A program made the translations under genes and the position numbers. Of a stretch of DNA of 64,000 nucleotides, positions 33,958-45,820 are shown piece by piece. The notes beneath the pieces were generated by a model, which ran no database searches, had not been told where the DNA came from, and was given only the letters and a program-made list of their open reading frames with translations. Numbering within the stretch: position 1 is the stretch's first letter; every line of letters begins with the position of its first letter. The DNA comes from Iris pallida (taxonomy: Eukaryota > Streptophyta > Magnoliopsida > Asparagales > Iridaceae): assembly GCA_029216955.1 (NCBI GenBank), contig JANAVB010002199.1, forward strand, positions 19,783,822 through 19,847,821. Reading direction: 5' to 3'.

Positions 33958-35831
33958 ACACAAATAACGACCGTCCATCATGTAAATCGAGTAGTCCCAT
34001 CCCAAGGGGTCTGTTTTGTAGTCCCACCGCGGAATCGAGACGAAGAATCCATCATCTTCGGCAAAGTCGAGCGTCATCAAGACCTCCCGCCACTCGAGCA
34101 AGAATCGGATACCGGCAGAATACAAGTCTATCGGTACACGGACAAGGCAAAGTACCTCATCCAAAAGATGGATTACGTCCTAAAAAGCAACAGAGGCCTG
34201 AACTACGGCAAGGGTCGACGTCTCCCTCTCCGGCTTCCAACACCTAAAGGAAAGCCGCAGGACTACTATCATCGAACTCGACGGGAGGTGGGCTACGTCA
34301 CACCGCCGTCAACACCAGAGAGTTCGGAGGCAGAAGAAGTAGAACATTCTCACTCGTCCGAAGCATCAACTTGGGATTCCGATACCAGTATCGGCTCAGT
34401 CTTCAAGAAAGTGCTATCAGCCAATATGACATCTGTACAATCTCAAGAAGATGAAGGCGAAGACCAAATGCCAGAATTCTTCGAAGAAGAACCCTGGTCT
34501 CAACACCTAGGAGAACAGTGGGAGTATCGTTTTGAATTACGCGAACCCCCCACCGAAGACGAAGTCGAGCAGATCGACCTTGGGGATGGATCTTCTTCCA
34601 AACCCATCTTCATCAGCAAAAGCCTAAAAGGAGAAGATCGAGAATCTTTAATCCAGCCGACTAAAGAATATATCGATGTCTTCGCCTGGAGCTACGAAGA
34701 TATGCCGGGACTTGATCCCCAGATTGCGATGCATAGGCTTAACATCTTACCTGATGCCAAGCCTATAAAGCAACAACAGCGACGTTTTCGTCCTGACATC
34801 ATGAACGCTATCGATCAGAAAGTAGACAAACTCCTGACCAGCGGGTTTATCCGTGAAGAACAACACCCGAATTGGGTGGCCAACGTCATCCCTGTCACCA
34901 AGAAGAATGGGAAGATCCGAGTCTGTATCGACTTCAGGGATCTCAACACTGCTTGCCCGAAGGACGAGTTCCCGCTTCCAATCACCGACGTGATGATCGA
35001 CAACACATGTGGTTTCGAATGCATGTCTTTCATGGATGGATATTCGGGCTACAACCAGATCAAGATGTTCTCCGATGACGCAAAATACACGTCATTCATG
35101 AGTTCGAAGGGAGTTTTCTGCTACACAGTGATGCCCTTCGGCTTGAAGAACGCTGGTGCGACATACCAACGAGCTATGAGCACAATCTTCCGTCAGCATC
35201 TTCGTAAGACAGTCGAATGCTATGTTGATGACATCGCAGTCAAGAGTCGTCCCAAAGGAGATCACCTACAAGACCTCAAGACAGTCTTCGATCTTGTGCG
35301 AGCGCATCAACTCAAGATGAATTCCGCTAAATCTATCCTAGGGGTTTCTAGCGGAAAGTTCTTGGGCTTCATTATCACGGCGAAAGGCATTCATGTCGAT
35401 CCCGAGAAGACCAAAGCCATCCTTGACATGGACCCTCCGAAGAACCTCCGAGAACTTCGAGGTCTGCAGGGGCGTCTGGCATACATCCGGAGGTTTATAG
35501 CAAACCTTTTCGGAAAATATCAACCCTTCACCCAGCTCATGAAGAAGGGAGTCTCTTACGTCTGGACAGAAGAATGCCAAAAAGCTTTCGACGACATCAA
35601 GGCTTACTTGACGAGTCCGCCAGTCCTGGTAGCCCCCGTCGCCGGCAAACCATTTCTCCTCTACGTCCGTGCTATGGATCATTCCCTCGGCGCTCTGCTG
35701 GCTCAGAACAACGATGCAGGCTATGAGCAAGCTATCTACTACCTCAGAAGAACACTAATCGGGGCCGAACACCGGTACAACCCCGTTGAAAAGAGTGTTT
35801 GACTTTGGTGTTTGCCATCCAGAAGGCTCGC
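33958..35831 (+). pseudogene. pol: RE-D reverse transcriptase and first RNase H
   Basis: Continuous after the TAA at 33955, starting with VVPPRNRDEESII. RT signatures: RRFRPDIMNAIDQKVDK, VCIDFRDLNTACPKDEFPLP, FMDGYSGYNQIKM, MPFGLKNAGATYQRAM and the active site CYVDDIAVKS near 35222. RNase H begins at about 35620 and is degenerate, as usual in Tat. Near 35785 a one-base deletion changes the register and gives a stop at 35800-35802; in the other frame the protein continues (LVFAIQKA) to the RE-E junction at 35831. Confidence 0.9.
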
Positions 35832-38441
35832 TGTCACGACCCGATCCCAAATAATTGGGTCGAACCGGATCATGCCCAGCCAGAACCGTTGTTGAGACGA
35901 CGGCAGTAAGCTGTATCCACTATTGCAGGTAATCACAACAACATCTAAATATTTGTCACAACTCAATATTCGGGAATTTAAAACTTTATTCAACATTTGA
36001 AAAGTACAACCGGAATAGATAGACTGAAATAAAATGCTGAATTCAAATTATCAAAATTCTAAAACAACCAATCTGGAAACAGAAAATCTAGCTAAGCGAT
36101 CGGCTCATTGGCCTCAGGTCCTGCGTCCTCCAAAGGGGACTCTGGCAACACCACAGGTGACAGAACCGGGTCATAATAGCTGTGGTATAACAGCTCAGCA
36201 TCGTCAATATCCCCTAAAAATGTTATCTCCAGTCAGGAGGGAGCAAAGTACAATTCATGATAATCTAACAATTAAAATAATAATAGAATCATGCACTTTC
36301 AAATAATTTGAAAATAAACAGTTCTCCAGCAGTTAAAATATTATGATGTGAATAGACAATGAATATGACCGGCTTGGGTTGTACAGTGAAAGATATGGCT
36401 TATCCCCGTGTGTAAGAGGGGTAAGCTCGCACAGTTCTAAGTTATTATTTGGATGTGGTCATACTCATTACACTACTCTCCCAGTCCCCAAACAGTTACA
36501 GTAGTTACAGTCAGTTCTCTCAGAGAGAGTTCCGTGTTGCATCGTGGTTTAAATTTGCAATAAAACGATTATTAAATAATTGCAAACTAACACAAAATGT
36601 ACTTGCCTTTGTTTACGACTGGAAACAGTGTTGGTTCCGGGAAGATGCTAGGTTCGTCTCCGAGATCCTACAGTTGGAGAACTTGACTTAGAACCATTGA
36701 AACAAAGCTAGGTGTGCTAGTTACAATCGCTAGTAGCAGGTCCTAGTCAGATTTTAAGTTTGTATATTCTACTGCTAACGGTTTACGACGCATACTACGT
36801 TGGTTCTTCATTTAGTCGGATAGCCAGTTCTAGTTTTACTTAGAAAAATCGTCGTTACCGGTTAATTCGCAAAACTTTATATTTTTAATATTATATATAT
36901 AAAACTACATTTTCTTTCAATGATAAAATGTGGGTTTTGTTAATTATAAATATTTTAATCAAGTTATTTTATCGTGAGAAATCCTTATTAATTTATACAA
37001 AATATTTATCAGTCATTTTGTTACGAAGCGCCTAATAATATAAATGATAAAACCATCCAGAAAATTAAAGCAAAACAACCCAAAAAATAAATAAAAAACC
37101 TAGACTATGCAATACAGGGGCATGTTTGCCATTAAAATCGTTTGATTGCAAATCTTAATACAAACAGAACAGTGTTACAATATAGGACTTAGATGTAGTC
37201 CTAGGAGTACACTTTTGTTTAATCTGGGTCCTAAGTGCCAATGGAGTGAGTGGTAATGCGTTGACTCCGTTGACGGGCTGACGACGGTTATCGGTTCTCT
37301 GAAGGTGTAGATTGCTCTGGGTGCTGGAGCTGGTTGAGAGGAGGAAGACGTTGAGTGTCTGTATCTGCCTCTCTGATGATCTCTGTCTGGATTATTCGTA
37401 TGTATGTCTCTCTGTGTGTGTGTAAGGAGGGGATGATTCCTCCATTTATAGCTGGGCAGGTTGGCTGCCCATGCGCGCATATGTAGGATGCACCGGTGCG
37501 TGGGGACGCCACGTGGAGATTGCTGATGGAGGCGCACGGATGATGCGCCCTACTCGTGAGGTTGATTTCTTCATACTGCTGTTGTGAGCCGGCACGTAGC
37601 AGAGGAGAAGATCTTTCTGTTGCTGAGATCTTGGATGAATTGAGTCAAAGGACACGTGTCGTCGACCTATAGCTCGGAGATCTCTGATTTGGTGGGGGGA
37701 TGATTTGGTGGGATGCGCCTTGGATTGGGCGCATGATGAGATTTTGGCTCGTGACCTTTAGGAGTCACGAGCCGTTCTGGGCGCATGGCTTTTGAGGCGC
37801 ATGCAAGCGACTTTCCTTCTGTCTTTCGGAATCAGAGATCAGTCTGGGGCGCATGGCTTTTGAGGCGCATGCAATGCTTCAACTGGAGACTCTTCTTCTG
37901 TCTTTAGGGATCAGTGAAGGGTCTGAGGCGCATGGATTTCGAGGCGCATGCAGGTTTGGGCGCATGGCCGCGGAGGCGCATGCGGGTGGTCGAGTGGCCA
38001 CGTGGCAGTAGCCGTCGGGATAGAGTCATGATGATGCTGACGTTGTGGATGCTTCGTCTTCTGTAAAAGCTGTCAGCCGTTCAGACTTGGGAAGGCGTGC
38101 TGCCAACTCTGTCAGTTCAGCATTTAATATTGGTGACATTCGATGGACAGCTGAGTGGGCGCGTCGGTTGACGTTCCACTAGGCGTATGGGGGCGCATCC
38201 CCTTTGATGCGCTCGGTACAGGGCGCATCTGTGGGAGGCGCTTGGTGTTTGAAGGGGTATGATGCGCTGTCCAGCCGGCGCATCCGACACGTCTTTAATG
38301 ATGCGGCTGTTTCGCTTCTCGAGTGCTTTTAAATAGCCATTTGGCTGAAGTCGAGGCGTCCGGTTCATCCATTTAATGTGAGTTCATTGCTCGGAACTCG
38401 AAGAGCCATCCACTTGGCGCGTGGGTTTGATCTGCCCGGCC

Positions 38442-38450
38442 TATAAATAG
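38442..38450 (+). promoter_or_regulatory. Antisense-type TATA box of RE-F
   Basis: TATAAATAG after CGGCC, 51 nt before ATG 38493. It is the third copy of the antisense LTR promoter motif. Confidence 0.55.
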
Positions 38451-38492
38451 TGGCGAGAAGGTTGGCCTCTTATTCCCTCACGTCTTTCCAAT

Positions 38493-39011
38493 ATGAACTC
38501 AGGTTCTCGGGTGCATTCTGTTGACGAAGTGTTCCCGAGGGTGAAGATGAGATGCCTTGTCGTCGTTGATGCTCTTGAAGGTGACTGTTACATCCAAAAG
38601 ACGGAGTCGAGGGCTTCTGAGGCAGGCGGAAGGTGCCTGTTGTATCCAAAGATGGGGATGCTCTGGCCTCGTCTCCGTTGTTCCGGAAGAGCCGTAGATC
38701 GGAATGGCGGTGCTAGGCTCTCTCTTCCTTCAAAGTGGGTGCTGTCCACTTTGATTGTGTTGAAAGTTGCTCCTTTCGCCGTGATTTCGATCACGGTCTT
38801 CCTTGGTCTTTGGAGGCTCTTTCGAAGCCTCCCCTGGCAACAGCTTTGCGGTGCTCTTCTCTTCCTTGGTTCCAGCCAGAGGGTTAAATGCTTTGTGTAT
38901 CGAAGCATTTATCAGGCGAGCCTGGTTGGAAGAGCGGCACATAACTGGGCTCTGCTCGGCCAGGTGAGCCTGGTTGGAAGAATAACTGGGCTGCTGAAGG
39001 GATGCACATAA
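38493..39011 (+). CDS. Antisense LTR ORF, copy 3 (in RE-F)
   Basis: A 172-codon frame beginning MNSGSRVHSVDEV, homologous over about 75 residues to the antisense ORFs in the RE-D LTRs (shared VDALEGDCYIQK, ESRASEAG, RAVDRN). After that the frame stays open with a hydrophobic stretch that the others lack, because they stop or shift. No domain is recognised. The conserved core with a TATA box at the same distance is the only support for expression. Confidence 0.35.
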   Translation: MNSGSRVHSVDEVFPRVKMRCLVVVDALEGDCYIQKTESRASEAGGRCLLYPKMGMLWPRLRCSGRAVDRNGGARLSLPSKWVLSTLIVLKVAPFAVISITVFLGLWRLFRSLPWQQLCGALLFLGSSQRVKCFVYRSIYQASLVGRAAHNWALLGQVSLVGRITGLLKGCT

Positions 39012-40750
39012 CTGAGCTGCTGAAGGGATGGCGGGATGCGTCTGGTTGGAGGCGCATGACATCTGCTGCGCCTAACTGGCAGCGCATGGTGACTGACAGC
39101 GCATGATGACTGCTGCGCCTATCTGGAGGCGCATGGTGGCCGCTGGCTGTAGACTTAGAATCTTTCCTTTGTAGAAATTCTCCTTTGTACAACCTTTTCT
39201 AGACATGTAATAGACTTTTATATATAAATAAAAAGTCCTTCTTCAAATGTCTATGGTTATTGACTTTGCTGTGAAGTGTTCTGTGCGAGTCCTGGCGCAT
39301 GTAGTGTCTGGCGTATGATCTTTCTGGTTGTGAAATTCCATGCTTCTACAGGGCACAGCTGACAGAATAGGAATCTGGGCTTATGCCCTTACAAATTATT
39401 GAATTTAAATAAGAAATAGACCTGGGTTAGTCCTGAAATCTCTCCTACAATTTAATTATAAATAAAACTAATAATTAAAATAAATTTAATAGTGAGTCTC
39501 AGATATTGGTCCAATCGTCTTATAGGCTAATACCTCAACGTCCGGCGAAGCCGGTTTCGTTTGCACTTAGCCAGGGCCCATTGACCAATACGGTCGTTGC
39601 CCAAAAAACCAAAATAATATTCTTTTTCGAAAACCATTTTAAAACCATTCTAAAATTATATAATTAAATTTTATAGAAAAATCCGGCAGCACTTTCTCTA
39701 TTTTCGGTCAACCCAAAAACTGGGAAATGTGCCATAAACACCATTTATAAAAAGTCCCAAACCAGGGATCACCCAGAATTCAATTCCAAACCATTTTACA
39801 CCACAATTAAATTCACAAAATAATTATCGAATCTCAACCGGAAACCCGTAATATAGTTTCGGGAATTCTCGAAATGAATTCGGAAATCACAACGCCTAAA
39901 ATTCAGAAAATATATTTCGGAAAAGTCCGAAATAGACGCTGAATATTACAGAACATTTCCGGAAAAATCCGAAGTTACGACGTCGCTAAAAACTGAATTC
40001 CCGGAAGGGAATCGGGGACTAATCTCATCATAGACAACTGAAAATGGGACGGGACAGAGGAGTTATACCTTGGGTTGCTCGGCTAGAGCTCTCAGATGAA
40101 ATTAAAGAAAATAATAGAGATCCGAGCAGCAACGTAAACCCGGGACAGCGCTGGACAGTGCTGTCCAGATCAGCGGCACTCGCGGGATCCCGGACAGCGG
40201 AGAGAACGGACGGAAAACAACAATACAGAACTGCGGGGTCGCCGGGAAACCTTGGGCACGGGCGCGGGGGCCAGCGGCGTGCGCTGGTGGCGGCCGAGAG
40301 GGGGCGCCGGAGTCGGCCGGGGCTGGGCGCGGGTTCGACGGGGAGGCCGAGGGCGGAGTTGGCCGCGGGCGGCCGGGAGGACGTCGGGGCGGGCGCCTCT
40401 GGAGGTGGCCGGCCGCGTGGAGGGATGCGGGTTGGCCGGGAGGGGCTCGGTGCTCGGGTGGTTGGCCGAGAGGGTTTGTTCTCAGGAGGGTTTGTGAGGG
40501 AGAGGATGGATGGAGAGGGGTTATAAGAAGTGAGGAATGGGAGGGGAGGATATGTGTGCTGCTTGCTCGTGAGGGGAGAGAAAGTGTGGGGAGAGTTGGT
40601 TATGGGAGAAGAGTTGGTGGGGGGATTAATAAGGAGTGGAGGAAAAGTGATGTGCTCTCTGTGTGGGAAAAAAATAACGTGTGGTGTAGAGAGAAGTGAG
40701 GGCAGGAGAATAGGGGAGAGAGCCTGGTCCTGGGTGACCAGGCCAACAGG

Positions 40751-40962
<212 letters not shown>

Positions 40963-41536
40963 AATCAGGATTTCAAATAAAAAGAAATGGGTTCCAATTG
41001 GGTTTCGGGGAGTTGGGTTCGAACTGGTCCAGGCTCGGGTCAGGTCAGCAACCAAAAACCAATTGTTATTTTAAAAATAATTTCGAACTCAAAATATAAT
41101 AATAATAATAGCAATAATATTATATAATAATAATAATAATAACTACAACATTAAAATTATACTACAACCCAAAAAGTTATTAATTCTAAAATTCTGGGTT
41201 TCACAATCTTTCCTCCTTAGAAAATTTCGTCCTCGAAATTAAAGGCAGGGTTAGGAGTAAACTCAAATCAAACAGGTATGGGTACTACGCCCGTAACTTA
41301 GGTCCAACAATAAGAATTTTTAAGACAGTCATTGATGAGACGGTTTAGGGACAAGTTTCATTTATGATATCATCCATGCAGAAAAATACAAAAGCGAACC
41401 AAAGTACACGAGGTTGATCAGACCATCATGCACCGGTCCTGATTAGACAATATATTAGTGGGTGCACCCAATAAAATACTGTCATGATCAAGCTTGATAA
41501 AGAAATAGCTTGCAAAACTAGGCTAACTTAGCAGCA

Positions 41537-42060
41537 TCAGTCAAGTTTAGAACGAAAAGATAAGAAATAGGAGTTATGTGATGGCTCAAAATTTCTGATC
41601 TTCTTCTCACCTCTGACTACGCTTGCTACTGGTTTCTCTGGCACTGAAAGGTTGAGTCCAATCTTCAGCTCTGAATTATCCAAAATGTGACTCGGATCCG
41701 GAATGTAGCATCTGAGCTGTGATACGTAGAAGACGTTGTGCACACTCTCAAGATTAGCTGGTAGAGCTAACCGGTACGCTACCTTTCTAACTCATCTTAA
41801 AACTTCAAATGGCCTGATGTACCTGGCCTCAATTTCCCAGCTCCGTCAAAACTGATCGTTTCTCTGACAGGAGAAAACTTCACAAAAATGCTATCTCCTT
41901 CTTCAAACTCCACTGGTCGACGACTACTATCAACCCAATACTTCTGTTTGTCTTGGGCAATCCTGAGCTTACATTCACCTTCTCTACTGCGTAAGTCACC
42001 ATCTCTGGATCCAGCAGTACTCTTTCTCCTAGGTCGTCCCATGCAAGTAGAGTGCGGCAA
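41537..42060 (-). pseudogene. pol: RE-E integrase C-terminus and chromodomain remnant
   Basis: Fragments in different registers: 42060-41797 (PVEFEEGDSIFVKFSPVR, then GKLRPG with frame loss) and 41743-41537 (NVFYVSQLRCYIPDPSHILD, then PEKPVASVVRGEKKIRN). The chromodomain is frayed after that and its last conserved WRHHS-type segment is gone. The junction EFEEGDSIFV is continuous, without the intron seen in RE-C. Confidence 0.8.
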
Positions 42061-42590
42061 CGACGTCCATAGAGTGCCTCGAACGGTGTCATACCGATGC
42101 TAGCTTGGTAGCTGTTGTTGTAAGAGAACTCTACCAAGTGCAAGTGGTCTTCCCAAGACCCTCCGAATTCTAAGATGCAGGATCTCGGCATGTCTTCTAG
42201 CGTCTGGATTATTCTCTCTGATTGTTCGTTAGTCGGAGGATGGTAGGCGGTGCTGAATTTCAGTTGTATTCCCAAACCGTCATGCAAACTCTTCCAAAAG
42301 TGAGAGGTAAAACTAGTATCTCTGTCAGACATAATACTTATCGGAACTCCATGAATCCGGTAGATGTGCCGCATGTATAGTGCCGCCAACTTCTCGGTGA
42401 ATAAACCAACTTTGAAGGGGATAAAGTGAGCTGACTTGGTCAGTCGGTCCACTATAACCCAAATGGCGTCCTTCCCTCCTTGGGAACGAGGCAGTCCTGA
42501 CACGAAGTCCATTGTGATGTGCTCCCACTTCCACTCCGGAATGTCCAGTGGCTGTAGAAGTCCTGCAGGTCTCTGTCTGCTAGCCTTCAC
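41880..42590 (-). pseudogene. pol: RE-E integrase core
   Basis: Frame of about 236 codons with D ([12 protein letters not shown]), D (IMSDRDTSF) and E (NEQSERIIQTLED) present. The upstream zinc-finger segment is cut off by an in-frame TAA (about 42594-42596) within LICQ*VKA. It is followed by a frameshift into the 42060 fragment. Confidence 0.85.
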
Positions 42591-42730
42591 TTGTTAACAA
42601 ATTAAACATCTAGCAACATACCTAGCCACGTCTTTCTTCATTCCAAACCACCAAACAATGGTACGCATATCCCGATACATCTTGTTAGCTCCAGGATGTA
42701 TAGAATATTGCGACTGGTGTGCTTCCTACA

Positions 42731-43006
42731 TCAGCTCGTTCCAGATGCTACGCAGAGCCTCATACCATTCTTCAGTGCTCCATCGCTGGCGATTGAGAAA
42801 CCCTCAAGTGTTCCTGCCAACACTTGATCTCTAAGTTTGCAAAGTGTCTCGTCTTGAAACTGTGTCTCCTTGATTTTGTCCATCAGACTCGAGCTCACTT
42901 GCAACTTCATCAACAATGAATCAACATCCAGCTCCTTCCTTCCAGGCAGTATAATCTCCAGCCCAAGCTTCTCGATGTCCTCTAGCAGGTGCCGCTCCTT
43001 GGTCAA
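42731..43006 (-). pseudogene. pol: RE-E linker between RNase H and integrase
   Basis: 91 codons (TKERHLLEDIEKLGLEIILP...), homologous to the RE-C segment with [18 protein letters not shown]. It is offset from the RT frame by a run of ten T (on the element strand) at about 43007-43016, probably a homopolymer slip. The zinc-finger region between 42731 and 42590 is out of frame. Confidence 0.8.
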
Positions 43007-44343
43007 AAAAAAAACATCGCCATAGGGTATCGACTAAGTGCATCTGCGACCACATTAGCCTTACCCGGGTGGTACTGTAGATCGATCTCAAAATTCTTCA
43101 TCAGCTCCCGCCATCTTCTTTGCCTCATGTTCAGCTCCTTCTGAGTGAAAACATACTTCAGACTTTTGTGGTCTGTATATATTTCTACTCTCTCTCCATA
43201 TAGATAATGCTTCCATAGCTTCAAAGCAAAGATGACTGTCGCAAGCTCCAGATCATTTGTGGGATAGTTCTTCTCATGAGTCCGTAATTGCCTAGATGCA
43301 TAAGCAATCACTTTTCCATGTTGTTGAAGAACACAACCCAGTCTTTTACCTGAGGCATCACTGTAGATTGAGAAACCACCAGTTCCTGCGGGTAGCGCAA
43401 GGATTGGTGCAGTGGTAAGTCTCTTCTTCAGCTCCTCAAATGATGTCTGGCAATCTTCCGTCCAGATGAACTCTTCATTCTTCCGAGTGAGCTTCGTCAT
43501 CGGCTCAGCAATTCTGGCAAAATCCTTCACGAACTTCCGGTAGTAGCCAGCCAAGCCCAAGAAACTCCTGATTTTAGCAACTGAGCATGGGGTAGACCAC
43601 TTCTCAACAGCGGCTATCTTCTTCGGATCCACCAAAATTCCTTCTCCTGTGACAACATGGCCATGGAAATTCACCTTGTCTAGAAAGAATTCACATTTGG
43701 AAAGCTTACCATACAGCTTCTCCTTCCTCAAAGTTTCCAGAACTTTCCTGAGGTGCTCTTCGTGCTCCTCTTCCGTCTTTGAATAGATCAGAATGTCATC
43801 GATGAAGACAACGACAATTTGATCTAGATATTCATGGAAAACCTTGTTCATAAGGTTCATGAACACCGCAGGAGCATTCGTCAGTCCAAACGGCATGACC
43901 AAGAATTCGAACTGCCCATACTTGGTGTTGAATGCCGTCTTAGGAATATCTTCCTTCCTGACCCTGATCTGATGGTAGCCAGATCTAAGATCAATTTTCG
44001 AAAACACCTTGGCTCCGCTCAATTGATCAAATAGGTCATCGATCCGGGGCAGAGGGTACTTGTTCTTGATGGTGATATTGTTCAGCGCCCGGTAGTCGAT
44101 GCACATCCGTACTGTTCCGTCCTTCTTGGGCACAAACAAGACAGGTGCTCCCCAGGGTGAAGCTTCATCTCGAAGGAATCCCAGAGCCTTCAGTTCATTG
44201 ATCTGGTCCTTCATCTCCTTGACCTCCTTCGGGTTGACTCTGTAGCATCCCTTAGAAATAGGGGGAGAGCCGGGGACTAGGTCAATGGTGAACTCTATAT
44301 CTCGATCTGGAGGGTAATCCGGGAAGACTATCAGGGAAGACAT
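43003..44343 (-). pseudogene. pol: RE-E reverse transcriptase and RNase H
   Basis: 446 codons open. RT signatures: [53 protein letters not shown], active site [11 protein letters not shown]. RNase [48 protein letters not shown]. Catalytic residues look intact, so the frame decayed mainly elsewhere. The start is arbitrary because upstream protease is missing. Confidence 0.9.
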
Positions 44344-44473
44344 CTACCATAAAGGTGTAACTAAGAATTTTATTAATGTGGAGAATTACAGCAAAAACTA
44401 TTATGATTGATCTAAGGACATCCTGTTACAACTCCTTATAACAATAGATAATGCTATTCAGTAGTCCTAGGTA

Positions 44474-44914
44474 CTATTCTTCATGGTTCTGGCTCTTGCA
44501 TGAGCAGTCTCTAACTGCTTCATCTTCTATGAACCTCGAGTCTGCATCATGCCTTATTGTAGGAGGCAAGGTCTGCTGGATAGGAAGAGAGTCCCTAGGT
44601 TGTGGCCTAACAGGTGTTGCTGGGATATGTGTTCTGGTTTGATGGAAAGATAAGGGGCAGTCCTTTACCCGATGGTCAGCAGATCCACATGCCAAACATT
44701 TCCCCAATCTCTTGCGACAAATATTGGCTTGGTGACCAAGCCTTTTACAGTAGTCACAAACCAAAAGCTTCTTATGATATGACTGCCGGATAGGGCTCAA
44801 ATATCTTCTAGATTCAGGCGTATCCCTCCTAGGACGAGGTTCTGCTCCAACTTGGTTTAAGATAGCTAAGGCTACATCATTGACGTTCTTCATGACTTCT
44901 CTCGTGATATTCAT
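44474..44914 (-). pseudogene. gag: RE-E Gag zinc-knuckle fragment
   Basis: 146 codons carrying two knuckles, CDYCKRLGHQANICRKR and CLACGSADHRVKDC. Only about 130 nt of AT-rich noncoding sequence (44344-44473) separates it from RT, so the protease-coding part has been deleted. From 44915 to about 45114 the minus strand keeps a short Gag-like stretch in another frame with Gln/Pro-rich residues. Confidence 0.8.
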
Positions 44915-45120
44915 CTGTTCCTGCTGGGCTTCAGCTTGAGCCTTCTAGAACTCCAGGATTTCTTGAAATAGGGCAACCATTTGGGAGGTGTTTGCTGGTA
45001 CTGGTGGAGCAACAGGAATGGGTACTTCACCAAGGAAATACAACTCAGTTTGAAAAAAGGTAGGAATCGCCAGTGTAGTGAAAACTTCACTGGATGCATT
45101 ATGGGGACGGTCAATCAGCT

Positions 45121-45820
45121 GCGAGAGAATAAACCCTGGACTTGGTCATTAAACTCCCGGCTAGCTACGTGGGCGATCCTGCTAACACCATACAACATGG
45201 TGTTCGTTCCACAAAAAGCCGTCAAGGGTCAGGCTTTGGCCAACTTTTTAGCTGCAAACTCCATCCCAGAGTCCTCAAGACTCTATGAAGACATCCCGGA
45301 TGAGGTCCAAGAATCTAACGTCACCGAAGAAAGCTCCGTCTGGCGGATGTTTTTTGATGGCGCTTCAAGAACAGGCCCCAAAGGCCAAATCATCGCAGGA
45401 GTGGGGGTAGTCCTAGTCTCCCCCGATCAGCTGGTCATACAGCGTGCCTACTCCCTTTCGAAGCCGTGCTCCAACAATGTTGCTGAGTACAATGCACTCA
45501 TCATGGGACTCCAGCTGGCGCAACAGCTGGGGGTGGATCATCTGGAAGCCTACGACGACTCAAAACTCGTCGTTAACCAGGTCAGAGGGCAATACGAAGA
45601 TCGTCATGAAGATCTGATTCCTTACCATGAAGTTGCATTGAACATCATTTTAACCTTCACCAAGTTCTTCATCGAACATGTACCTCGTTTACAAAATCTG
45701 GAGGCTGACGCTCTGGCTGGCCTCGCAGCCTCATTGGCAGCACCCTTCGGGACTCAACATTACGTCACGGTAGATGGTCGAGACTTGGTCTGTTCTAAAA
45801 ATAACCTAAGCTCACGATAG
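45121..45820 (+). pseudogene. pol: RE-D archaeal-type RNase H
   Basis: RE-D resumes after RE-E: a fragment of the RT-type RNase H end (RLATWAILLTPYNMVFVPQKAVKGQ near 45165), then an archaeal-type RNase H with FFDGASRTGPKG (about 45352), NNVAEYNALIMGLQLA (about 45472), YDDSKLVVNQVRGQ and LEADALAGLAA. The acidic residues D, E, D, D are present. The frame ends at TAG 45818-45820, close to an internal deletion: the linker to integrase is almost absent. Confidence 0.9.

Larger units (their letters stand above)
37118..39355 (-). mobile_element. RE-F: solo LTR of the RE-D family
   Basis: The LTR is 37123-39350 (2,228 bp), starting TGTTTGCCATTAAAA in + coordinates and ending ATTCCATGCTTCTACA, the reverse complement of the RE-D LTR. 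It is flanked by GGGCA at 37118-37122 and 39351-39355. A single LTR with perfect duplication and no internal sequence indicates LTR-LTR recombination after insertion. It lies within RE-E, which lies within RE-D, so the family inserted again after RE-E arrived. It is clearly more diverged from the two RE-D LTRs than they are from each other. Confidence 0.93.

Noticed and set aside
36034..36700. Short ORFs in the left part of the RE-E LTR
   Set aside because: AT-rich LTR sequence with no domain and no conservation visible elsewhere.
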